Shown piece after piece: positions 33,631 through 41,388 of a stretch of DNA of 49,800 nucleotides (the stretch's first letter is position 1; each line of letters starts with the position of its first letter). The position numbers and the translations under genes were made by a program. Source of the DNA: Bacteroidota bacterium. GTDB taxonomy: Bacteria > Bacteroidota > Bacteroidia > Flavobacteriales_D > Crocinitomicaceae. The stretch lies in NCBI GenBank assembly GCA_016866255.1, contig VGMY01000016.1, forward strand, positions 1 through 49,800, in the 5' to 3' direction. The notes below the pieces were generated by a model. That model made no database searches, had not been told where the DNA came from, and worked only from the letters and a program-made list of their open reading frames with translations.

Positions 33631-35715
33631 ATGATTGTGCGATGTTTGTTTATAGTTATAGCATTATGTGTTCATAATTTTTTTTGGACTCAATGCGTAA
33701 ATGCTCCAAATATCGACTCCTTAGACCAACCAACTTGTTCGAATCAGTTTGGGGTGATTTACTTGTCGGGTCTTCCTCTTGGCGGCTGGACGATAAACTC
33801 GCTCCCTCCTGGTTTTACCCAATCGGGGGTTGGTCCAATCGCGGTGATAACCAACTTGACTCCCGGAGGAAGCTTTTCCTTTGATTATTTCGATGCAGTT
33901 GCCGGATGCACCTCAATACCCAGTTCCTCCGTGAATATCAATGCGGTTCCTGCGATTCCTCAAACGCCCATAGCAGGGGTGCCAACACAGCCCACCTGCG
34001 CATTGGCAACAGGCTCTGTTACGTTGATAAATTTACCTAACTCTGGAGGGTGGACGGTTACGGTAATTGGAACAAATCCTGCTAGCTCCAATACAATTTC
34101 TGGGCTGGGAACCTCTGTTACCATTTCCAACCTCACCGTAAACGCTTATTCTTTTAATGTTACCAGCAATTCAACAGGTTGTACCTCCGCCAATTCAAAT
34201 ACTGTTTTTATTAACTCGCCCGTGAATCCTGCCGCCCCAATTGTTGGGGCCATTATCCAGCCAAACTGTCTAACGAATTCGGGATCGGTTAATTTGAGTG
34301 GTCTTCCTGCAGTTGGTCCTTGGACTGTGTTTGCAAGTCCTGGGGGCCAGACCTTGGCGGGTTCCGGATCAACGGGCGTGTTCTCTGGTCTAACTCCCGG
34401 GGCGTCGTACACGTTTACGGTAGTGAACTCGGCGAGTTGTACCTCCGCAGTAAGTTTGAGCGCTGTAATCAATCCAGCTGTGGCCATTCCAATCACCCCA
34501 ACGTTTACCCTTATCCAGCCCACCTGTCCTCTGCCAACAGGAACCATTAGTGTTACAACTCCACTCGGAGGGGGATTTACCTATTCTATCAATGGTGCAA
34601 CCTATCAAGCAAGCCCAAATTTTGGTGGCTTGAGCGCAGGAAATTATACGGTATTTGTTCAAAATACATCGTCAGGCTGTGTAACAAGTAATCCAGTTCC
34701 AGCATCGATAAATCCTGTTCCTCAACCCCCCGCCATCAGCGTTGCGGTCATTAATAATGTAACTTGTTTTGGGGCCAATGACGGTTGGGCAGTAGGGGTA
34801 GTGGATTCGTTAGGAACGCCACCCTTTATTTATTCTTGGGCCCCTGGATCAATTGCCAACGATACGGCATCAAATCTTTCACCAGGCAATTATAATTTTG
34901 CGGTAATCGATGCTGCTAATTGCTTGGTTGTGACGGGTATTACCATCACGGAGCCTGCCCCCTTGGCAATTGTTGGGGATTCAACACCCATTAATTGTGC
35001 AACTGGTCAACTGGGCACCATGCAGGTAACCGTTTCAGGCGGTATCGGACCATACAATTACTTATGGGCGCCATTGGGCCAAACAGGGCAGAGCATTTCC
35101 AATTTAAACACGGGTAATTATAGCGTGGTGGTTTTTGATGCCAACAATTGCCAAATCGCCTTTTCTTCTTCCATCGGAATTATCAATTCATTGCCGATAT
35201 CTTTGGTGCCCGGAGATACAACAATTAATCCGGCAACCTCTTTTACAGCCGGCGTGGTGAATCTTGCGAATGGCTCAATCTTGTGGACTCCAAATCAGGG
35301 ACTTTCGTGCGACGATTGTCCAAATCCGTTGGTGGCTCCCGATACAACTACGGTTTACTATGCGAGTGTAACAGATGCCAACGGATGCACCGGCAGCGAC
35401 TCGATGTTGGTCACGGTCAAATTATTGTGTGGAGAATTTTTTGTGCCAACTGTTTTCAGTCCTAACGGAACGGGTCCGGACGAAAACGACGAGTTAAGGG
35501 TTTTTGGTAAAGAGGTGTGTGTGAAAGACTTTAGTTGGGTAATTTACGACCGTTGGGGGCAAAAAGTCTTTGAGTCTGTGAACATTAACATGACTTGGGA
35601 TGGGTTTTATAAGGGTCGTCCGGCGCAAGAAGGAAATTATGTGTTTGATTTAAGTCTCCAATTGTACGATGACACAATCATTCGAAAATCAGGAAGTTTA
35701 TCCCTAGTTAGATAA
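33631..35715 (+). CDS. T9SS type B sorting domain (CHU_C) surface protein with Ig/SprB-like repeats
   Basis: A 694 aa protein from the ATG at 33631, which gives a clean signal peptide (MIVRCLFIVIALCV...); the frame is open from a TTG at 33595. Four repeats of about 88 residues follow, each with QPTC ... GSVxLxGLPxxGxWTV ... GLxxGxSYTFTV (starting near residues 20, 110, 195 and 285). Two SprB-like repeats come next (GTPPFIYSWAPGS; GGIGPYNYLWAP), then a DDCPNPLVAPDTTTVYY segment. The C-terminal CHU_C domain carries VPTVFSPNGTGPDENDELRV, VIYDRWGQKVFES and WDGFYKGRPAQEGNYVF. This is probably a surface adhesin exported by the T9SS with its PorP/SprF partner downstream (TAATG overlap). Confidence 0.85.
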   Translation: MIVRCLFIVIALCVHNFFWTQCVNAPNIDSLDQPTCSNQFGVIYLSGLPLGGWTINSLPPGFTQSGVGPIAVITNLTPGGSFSFDYFDAVAGCTSIPSSSVNINAVPAIPQTPIAGVPTQPTCALATGSVTLINLPNSGGWTVTVIGTNPASSNTISGLGTSVTISNLTVNAYSFNVTSNSTGCTSANSNTVFINSPVNPAAPIVGAIIQPNCLTNSGSVNLSGLPAVGPWTVFASPGGQTLAGSGSTGVFSGLTPGASYTFTVVNSASCTSAVSLSAVINPAVAIPITPTFTLIQPTCPLPTGTISVTTPLGGGFTYSINGATYQASPNFGGLSAGNYTVFVQNTSSGCVTSNPVPASINPVPQPPAISVAVINNVTCFGANDGWAVGVVDSLGTPPFIYSWAPGSIANDTASNLSPGNYNFAVIDAANCLVVTGITITEPAPLAIVGDSTPINCATGQLGTMQVTVSGGIGPYNYLWAPLGQTGQSISNLNTGNYSVVVFDANNCQIAFSSSIGIINSLPISLVPGDTTINPATSFTAGVVNLANGSILWTPNQGLSCDDCPNPLVAPDTTTVYYASVTDANGCTGSDSMLVTVKLLCGEFFVPTVFSPNGTGPDENDELRVFGKEVCVKDFSWVIYDRWGQKVFESVNINMTWDGFYKGRPAQEGNYVFDLSLQLYDDTIIRKSGSLSLVR

Positions 35716-36755
35716 TGAAAAAAAGGTTAGTTGCTTTTCTGTATGTGTTTACATGGTTCTTCCCATTTGTGGGATTAGCCCAGGACGTTCACTTTTCGCA
35801 AACCGATTTTTCTCCTTTGACCTTAAACCCTGCTCTGGCAGGTGCGGGTTCAACCTTTAATGGAGTGATGATGTACCGCGGTCAGTACGGAAGTTTCGCT
35901 ACCCCCTACAAAACATTTTTAGGTTCATTTGATGGAAGATTGAATTCAGGAGTTAAGAATGCGAATGGAGTGCTGGGAGGCGGTATGAGCTTTTACAACG
36001 ACCGAATGGGCGATGGTTTTTTCAATCAAACGACGATTGGATTGAACTTGTCCTATTGTCTGAGAGTTAGCCGATTCAACCGCGTTGCATTAGGATTGAA
36101 TTCAACTTTCGGACAATGCTCAGCGAATCCTACGGTGGGGCAATGGGGATCTCAATACGATGGCAATGCCTTCAACCCAAATATACCAAGCGGCGAAAAT
36201 TTTTATCAACAAAGTTTCAGTTATTTTGATTTGGGAGTAGGGGCCGTATACACATATCAAACGGAAATTGAAAAAATTACCAATGTTCCTGATAAAGGAG
36301 TAAGCGTTGGTTTTGCTGCATATCATGTAAACAGTCCGAGGTATTCTTTTTATAATTCGAGCATCCAAAATCTTTCAATTCGCTACTCGTTTTTTACGAA
36401 TGCGAATATAGGATTGGCTCGAACCAATGGAGTCCTTCAGCCGGCAATTTATTTCCAGTCGCAGAGGAAATCGATGGAATTACTGTACGGGGTCTCTTAC
36501 AAACAATTAATACGTAAAGGGTCTGTTGAAACCGATAACATCAAAGAAATTGCGTTTAGCCTTGGCTTGTTTAGCCGCTTAAGGGATGCCATTGTGTTAA
36601 AGTCAATGGTTTTTTATGGGCCTTTTTCGACAGGTTTTGCCTATGACATTAACGTGTCAAGATTGTCGCTTGTTTCCAACTTTAAAGGGGGATTTGAAAT
36701 GTTTGTTCGTTACAGCGTGAATAACCTTGGTGGAAAGCGAGTTAGGGTCAAATAA
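35715..36755 (+). CDS. PorP/SprF family type IX secretion membrane protein
   Basis: A 346 aa outer-membrane barrel-type protein with a signal peptide (about 1-22, ending GLAQD). The family signature DVHFSQTDFSPLTLNPALAGA follows immediately, then FNGVMMYRGQYGSFATPYKTF and repeated amphipathic strands up to a final VRYSVNNLGGKRVRVK. It differs from the other copy in the window (3719-4702) in lacking the lysine-rich insertion. The ATG overlaps the adhesin stop by one base, as expected for a cargo-specific SprF partner. Its stop lies 8 nt from that of the convergent TPR-PD40 gene. Confidence 0.88.
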   Translation: MKKRLVAFLYVFTWFFPFVGLAQDVHFSQTDFSPLTLNPALAGAGSTFNGVMMYRGQYGSFATPYKTFLGSFDGRLNSGVKNANGVLGGGMSFYNDRMGDGFFNQTTIGLNLSYCLRVSRFNRVALGLNSTFGQCSANPTVGQWGSQYDGNAFNPNIPSGENFYQQSFSYFDLGVGAVYTYQTEIEKITNVPDKGVSVGFAAYHVNSPRYSFYNSSIQNLSIRYSFFTNANIGLARTNGVLQPAIYFQSQRKSMELLYGVSYKQLIRKGSVETDNIKEIAFSLGLFSRLRDAIVLKSMVFYGPFSTGFAYDINVSRLSLVSNFKGGFEMFVRYSVNNLGGKRVRVK

Positions 36756-36763
36756 GGGATATT

Positions 36764-38128
36764 TTATTTCGAAAAAGGAAAGTTTGCCATGCGCAAATCG
36801 ACGAGAAAAAGATCGTACGAAAAGAAACCAGCTTTTTCGGCAACGGATGCGTATATGCCACGGTTATTTTGATCAGTTAATCGAAAATGGGTATCGTTGT
36901 TTACGGTATTAACGGAAGCGCCCAGGTTTATTGGCTTAGACCAATTCCCTCCTTCATTGGAGCAATAAAAAACATCATAACCGCCGTAACCAGGAAGTTC
37001 GTCACTGCTAAAGAACAAATACTTTCCATCGGAGGTTAACCAAGGAGTGGTTTCGTTTCCAGGACTGTTAATAAACTTAGGTAAGGGCCTAACTTCGCCA
37101 TAACCGGCATCTGATTTGGTGCAAGTGTAAAGGTCCAAACCGTATAAATCGGCTTTCCTATCGCTAATGAAAATAATAAAATCTCCGTTTTCACACCCCT
37201 CTGTCAAACAAGTTCCACCCTCGAAATAATCGGTATTGATACCTTTAACTTGCAACATGGAAGGATTGCTCCAATCGAGGGTATCCTCACTTACAATTTC
37301 AAAAATATCAGAACTTTTAGTGGTCTTCTCTGTAAAGGCTGTATTGACCGTAAGCAAGGCATAGGTTCCGGAAGAATTCACATAGGATAAGGCATCGAAT
37401 CCGTTGGTATTGATTTCGTTGAAAAACGAATAATCCATTTCGTATTTCAAGGTGGTGGAATTCCAATTTGCACGGTAAATATCTTCAAAATATCTCAAGT
37501 CATCCGGGTTTAGGTTTTCTCCCTTTGTTTCTGGTCGACGTGCTGTGAAAAATAACACTTCACCACCATTAAACAAAATAGGAGCATACTCGTCTTCGGC
37601 AGTATTAATTTCGGGGGATATTGGTTCCCGAAGAACTGAAATACCATTTGTACGGTCTTTCATTACCAATTCGCATTGTTCCATATATTGAACGATGCCA
37701 AATTCTTTTGCCTTTTTTTGCCCCATATATCCTGCAGCTTTCTTGTAGGCAATCAAAGCATTTTCTATCTGCCCAAGACGGTGGTTTACTTTTCCTTGTA
37801 GTTCATAAAAATCAGCATTGCCCAATTCTTTTTCGCCCATGAATTTAACGGCATTATTGAGGTACTGCTCCGCAGCCATGTAGGCACTTAGGTCGTGAAA
37901 GCAGGCGGCCAACCAATAATTAATTTTCCAGTTCTCAGAATCGATTGCTTCGGCTTTTTTAAAAGATTCTAGGGCATCGTTCGAACGCTCTGTTTCGAAA
38001 AGCTCAATGCCTTTTTTGAGCAATCGGTTAACATTATTTTTTTCGGTTGTCGTTAATTTGGATTGGCATAATCCCAGAAAGTGAACGGAAAGCAGGCATA
38101 ACAACAGGAGGGTAAACGATAATTTCAT
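36764..38128 (-). CDS. TPR - PD40 propeller protein without OmpA domain
   Basis: A 454 aa exported protein (signal peptide about 1-20). Residues about 25-135 contain tetratricopeptide repeats (LLKKGIELFETERSNDALESFKKAEAI; QGKVNHRLGQIENALIAYKKAA). Residues about 165-450 carry PD40 motifs (APILFNGGEVLFFTARRP; TPWLTSDGKYLFFSSDELPGYGGYDVF; NWSKPINLGASVNT). PorE-like T9SS proteins have this order but end in an OmpA domain that binds peptidoglycan, and here the chain stops after the propeller. It faces the PorP/SprF gene and so is transcribed separately from a start at 38128, with a weak TAATTTAG box just upstream. Confidence 0.83.
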   Translation of the reverse strand: MKLSFTLLLLCLLSVHFLGLCQSKLTTTEKNNVNRLLKKGIELFETERSNDALESFKKAEAIDSENWKINYWLAACFHDLSAYMAAEQYLNNAVKFMGEKELGNADFYELQGKVNHRLGQIENALIAYKKAAGYMGQKKAKEFGIVQYMEQCELVMKDRTNGISVLREPISPEINTAEDEYAPILFNGGEVLFFTARRPETKGENLNPDDLRYFEDIYRANWNSTTLKYEMDYSFFNEINTNGFDALSYVNSSGTYALLTVNTAFTEKTTKSSDIFEIVSEDTLDWSNPSMLQVKGINTDYFEGGTCLTEGCENGDFIIFISDRKADLYGLDLYTCTKSDAGYGEVRPLPKFINSPGNETTPWLTSDGKYLFFSSDELPGYGGYDVFYCSNEGGNWSKPINLGASVNTVNNDTHFRLTDQNNRGIYASVAEKAGFFSYDLFLVDLRMANFPFSK

Positions 38129-38222
38129 AGGGCTAAATTATGAGATTTATAATTCCTGCCGACGAAATTAAAAATATAATTTTATGCTTATTTATCAACA
38201 ATGCCGTTAGCCATTCTTTTGC

Positions 38223-38230
38223 TAACTTCG
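38223..38230 (+). promoter_or_regulatory. Possible promoter -7 box variant (TAACTTCG)
   Basis: TAACTTCG differs from TAnnTTTG by one base and lies 6 nt before the ATG at 38237. The same TTCG variant precedes the amidase and the gene at 49080. Confidence 0.4.
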
Positions 38231-38236
38231 CCCTAG

Positions 38237-38683
38237 ATGTCAGCGACGATGCTTAAAGATTGTTTAGTAAAATGTGCGCTTCGAAACGAGTGGTTTTCTC
38301 AAGACTATGCCGACAAACACCATCAAGGCCATGAGTCGGAGAACAACATCCGCTTTGAGTGGGAAGATGAATTCATGGTTCGAGGAGTAACACACCTTGA
38401 ATTTCTAGATGCCGGAACCTATCATATGTGCGGTGTTCATCCTACTATGGGAGAATTTGCCTACCCGATTGCCAATATGCAACTTATTTATTTGCATCAC
38501 CCGAATGGCACACCTACTACCTTAGCCTTCTCTCAAGATTTGATAGGCTCCATGGATCAGGAAAACGATCAGGAAAAGTTTGAGTTACGCATTGAATTAT
38601 GCGATGCTGAACCTTTTATTAATCCTATTGCTGGGGTTTATATTGCCCATCGCGATATCCCAAGAGCTTTAAAGAATGCTTGA
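38237..38683 (+). CDS. Hypothetical protein, first gene of an ABC/BrkB/OmpA group
   Basis: I do not recognise this 148 aa soluble protein. It has no signal peptide or membrane segment. It is rich in acidic residues and histidine, with segments DYADKHHQGHES (about 23-34), TYHMCGVHPTMGEF (about 62-75) and LHHPNGTP (about 88-95); the histidines and cysteines could bind metal, but no known site is evident. Its last 8 nt overlap the start of the ABC ATPase gene, so translation is probably coupled. Confidence 0.7.
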   Translation: MSATMLKDCLVKCALRNEWFSQDYADKHHQGHESENNIRFEWEDEFMVRGVTHLEFLDAGTYHMCGVHPTMGEFAYPIANMQLIYLHHPNGTPTTLAFSQDLIGSMDQENDQEKFELRIELCDAEPFINPIAGVYIAHRDIPRALKNA

Positions 38684-39608
38684 GATTCGTGGGCTTGGTC
38701 TGAGTTATGAGGATCGTTGTATTTTCAGCAACCTTAATTTTACCCTTAATGGCAATGTGGTTTACGGTATTTTTGGTCCCAATGGGACAGGAAAAACAAG
38801 CCTGCTGAATATTATCGCGGGGTATCAAAACCCAACTTGTGGAGAGATCATTCTAAACGGTGAGGTCTTGCCTTTAAGTTCTCATCGCCTCATTCCAGGA
38901 TTTTCGGAAATGGCATTGGTTTCAGCGACGTATCACCTCGATTGGAATCATTCTTGCGTTGAAAATATTCGGGAAAGTATATTGGGATGGCCACAGGTTC
39001 TTCGAGAAAAAAGAATTAAACAATTGCTAAACGGTCTCTCCTTAAATCAAGTCAAAACCGTTCTTGCCAAACGTTTGTCCGAAGGGGAAAAACAAAGACT
39101 TGCGATTGCCAGGGCAATTTCAAACAATCCTGAGTGGTTACTTCTTGATGAGCCTTTTGGTCACCTTGATGTTGTGCACAAGGAGCGTCTTCTTCAACAA
39201 CTTTTTTCGCTAGGAATCTATAACGTCGTGATTGTTTCTCACGACATACAAGATTTAATGGGGGTTTGCCACAAAATTGCGGTGTTAGGTGTCCGAGGTA
39301 AGCTTTCTAAATTTGAGCAACCGAAAAAAAAATATTTCAATTTTAAATCTTTGAATACGGCAAGGCTAATGGGGCCGCTGAATCAATTGCATTGGGAAGG
39401 AAAGCCGTTTTTCTTTCGCCCAACTTCCTTTTCACTTTCAAATGAAGGCGTGGAGCTCGTTTTAGTTCGCGCTTGGTTTAATGGGATGACTTACGTTCAT
39501 TGTTTTAAGACCCTCAACAAGGAAGAAGTTATTTTGTATTTTCAAACCGCCTTACCCAAGGTCATAAAAATAATACCGCTCAAGGATGAAGCCGTTGGAT
39601 CGAATTAA
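38676..39608 (+). CDS. ABC transporter ATP-binding protein (no permease nearby)
   Basis: A 310 aa cytoplasmic ATPase. Walker A is GPNGTGKT (34-41), the ABC signature is LSEGEKQR (134-141, a variant of LSGGQ), Walker B is LLLDEP (155-160), and the switch histidine is His189 in VSHD. After about residue 200 there is a C-terminal part of 110 residues with beta structure, reminiscent of the extra domain of import ATPases but not clearly a TOBE domain. No permease or binding protein of a known ABC importer is adjacent. The next gene encodes a BrkB-type membrane protein and starts within this gene (23 nt overlap). Confidence 0.88.
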   Translation: MLEIRGLGLSYEDRCIFSNLNFTLNGNVVYGIFGPNGTGKTSLLNIIAGYQNPTCGEIILNGEVLPLSSHRLIPGFSEMALVSATYHLDWNHSCVENIRESILGWPQVLREKRIKQLLNGLSLNQVKTVLAKRLSEGEKQRLAIARAISNNPEWLLLDEPFGHLDVVHKERLLQQLFSLGIYNVVIVSHDIQDLMGVCHKIAVLGVRGKLSKFEQPKKKYFNFKSLNTARLMGPLNQLHWEGKPFFFRPTSFSLSNEGVELVLVRAWFNGMTYVHCFKTLNKEEVILYFQTALPKVIKIIPLKDEAVGSN

Positions 39609-40434
39609 AAGTATAATCGCCCTTTTTAAGGAGACATTTGCCTCCTTTTTTGAAGAAAGGGCGCATTTGCACGCGGCAACGATATCGTATTACACCTTAT
39701 TTTCAATGATTCCTTTACTTTATTTTATAGTTATTGGTTTCGGGAAAATTTTGGGTCAAGATTTTTGCATTCAGGTAATTACCGATATTTTTCAAAAAAA
39801 TGTAGGGTTAAACGATATTGAAGTTTATACAGACTATTTAAAGAACCTCAATCAACAATCCAGGTCTTGGGCATTGAATTTTGTTATGATTTGCGTTTTA
39901 CTTTATTCTTGTTCGGCTTTTATGGTGTCTTTAAAACACAGCATGAACGATTTTTTCGATATTACACCCAACAAACAGCATAAAATCAATATTTTTCTAG
40001 ATGTATTGAAGTTTAGATTTTTTTCCCTCTCGTACCTTGCCTTAATAGCGTTGGCGATTTTTTTGCTCTATTTCTTGCAAATTTTTGTTTTTAGTATTCT
40101 CTCCTCCTGGTTTGCCATGTTGCATTTTGAATACCTATTATTGCAATATGTTTTTTCCATCGTTTTGAATTTTGTGGTGATAATTTTCGTGTTTAAATTC
40201 ATTCAAGACGGAAAAATCTCATGGTCTTTGGCTTCGAAAGGGGCATTTTTAACGGCTGTTCTGCTCTTTTTAAGTCAGTTAATTATTAAGTGGTACCTTC
40301 AGCATTATTTCTTTTTGGGAAGGGGAGATCTTGTTGGCTCTATATTTATTTTAATGGCCTGGGTTTTTTACTCTGCTCAGGTGATATTTTTCGGCGCAAA
40401 GTTTACGTATATTTACGGAAAACGATATCCTTAA
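39586..40434 (+). CDS. YihY/virulence factor BrkB family membrane protein
   Basis: A 282 aa inner-membrane protein. The N-terminal FFEERAHLHAATISYYTLFSMIPLLYFIVIGFG is the family signature (AAxLAYYTLFSLxP). Further membrane segments lie near residues 100-125, 145-180, 185-210, 220-240 and 250-270, ending in YSAQVIFFGAKFTYIYGKRY. The family was long mislabelled RNase BN; the true RNase BN is a different gene, and YihY proteins have no agreed function. The overlap with the ABC ATPase is unusual and raises the idea of a functional link, which is inference only. Confidence 0.88.
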   Translation: MKPLDRIKSIIALFKETFASFFEERAHLHAATISYYTLFSMIPLLYFIVIGFGKILGQDFCIQVITDIFQKNVGLNDIEVYTDYLKNLNQQSRSWALNFVMICVLLYSCSAFMVSLKHSMNDFFDITPNKQHKINIFLDVLKFRFFSLSYLALIALAIFLLYFLQIFVFSILSSWFAMLHFEYLLLQYVFSIVLNFVVIIFVFKFIQDGKISWSLASKGAFLTAVLLFLSQLIIKWYLQHYFFLGRGDLVGSIFILMAWVFYSAQVIFFGAKFTYIYGKRYP

Positions 40435-40451
40435 CCAAAAAAATAAGGTTT

Positions 40452-41387
40452 ATGAGCAAGTTGTTCAAATTATTTTTTTGTTGGGTGTGGGTGCTTGTCA
40501 CAGCGTCCCTCTTATCCTGTAAAGATTCAGGGGTATTGGTAAAACCAAAATACGTCACAACCTTATTTCACGGCGAGCGAGGAGAAACGCAAGTAAATGC
40601 CTTCAATCGAAACCAGGCAGAACGGGAGAAAAGTCTTGCCGAAGAAATAGAGAAAGCGGAGCAAGCAATGAGGATGCTGGAGGAACAGAAGAAAATGTTT
40701 TATTCCATCGACTCCACAGAAAGAATTAAAGAAATAGAATTGCAGTTGGACCGGCTCCTAGCGAGAAGCCAACAAATCGTGACTGAACTCAATGAGACCG
40801 ACCCTTTTTCTCCGAAAGGCCACGAGAAAACGTTAAGATTGGCCAAAGAGTTGAACGACTTGCTCTACATCTATGTGGTCCCTATGGGTGATTTGATTTC
40901 TGCGAATAAGGAAATTAATAACATTGCCGCAGACATCAGTTTTGAAACAGGAAGTTCGGTCATAAATGCGGAAGGCGTGAGGATGATTTCCCATTTGTTG
41001 GATTCTGTCAAAAATGAGGTGGTTTTGTGGAGAAAATACCTCGACCATCACAATGAAATGATTTTTTCAGAGGAGGAATATTCCACCATACTGATCATTT
41101 CAGGATACTCCGATAAGCAAGGTCTTGGGGATGAAAAAGTTCGCGCACAGCGAAATTTTGAACTTTCTGAAGCTCGAGCTCAAGCCGTTGGGAAAGAGTT
41201 TGAAAAACAACTTAATGCACTGGGAGTTGGTTGGAAATTGACGTATCGAATTTCCTTTGAAGGAAAGGGAGAAGAGCTTCCGCCTAATCAAGTTGAAGAC
41301 AGTCGCAAAAATAATCCTAATCGAAGAATTACGACTGTTCGAATGGTAGTCGGTCCAAAAATTTTGTTGTACAATTCGGGAGATTAA
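40452..41387 (+). CDS. OmpA-like lipoprotein with coiled coil
   Basis: A 311 aa lipoprotein from the ATG at 40452 (an open frame further upstream lies inside the yihY-like gene). The signal sequence ends in the lipobox SLLSC (about residue 25), so the mature chain is lipid-anchored. A long charged segment (about 50-105, EREKSLAEEIEKAEQAMRM, RIKEIELQLDRLLARS) should form a coiled coil. The C-terminal part (about 160-305) is OmpA-like (DISFETGSSVIN; ILIISGYSDKQG; RNFELSEARAQAVGKEF; NPNRRITTVRMV). OmpA domains bind peptidoglycan, so it may tether the outer membrane to the wall. Confidence 0.85.
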   Translation: MSKLFKLFFCWVWVLVTASLLSCKDSGVLVKPKYVTTLFHGERGETQVNAFNRNQAEREKSLAEEIEKAEQAMRMLEEQKKMFYSIDSTERIKEIELQLDRLLARSQQIVTELNETDPFSPKGHEKTLRLAKELNDLLYIYVVPMGDLISANKEINNIAADISFETGSSVINAEGVRMISHLLDSVKNEVVLWRKYLDHHNEMIFSEEEYSTILIISGYSDKQGLGDEKVRAQRNFELSEARAQAVGKEFEKQLNALGVGWKLTYRISFEGKGEELPPNQVEDSRKNNPNRRITTVRMVVGPKILLYNSGD

Positions 41388-41388
41388 T

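Noticed and set aside
40290-40451. Upstream extension of the OmpA lipoprotein frame
   Set aside because: It lies inside the YihY-like gene in another frame, and the lipoprotein signal sequence only makes sense from 40452.
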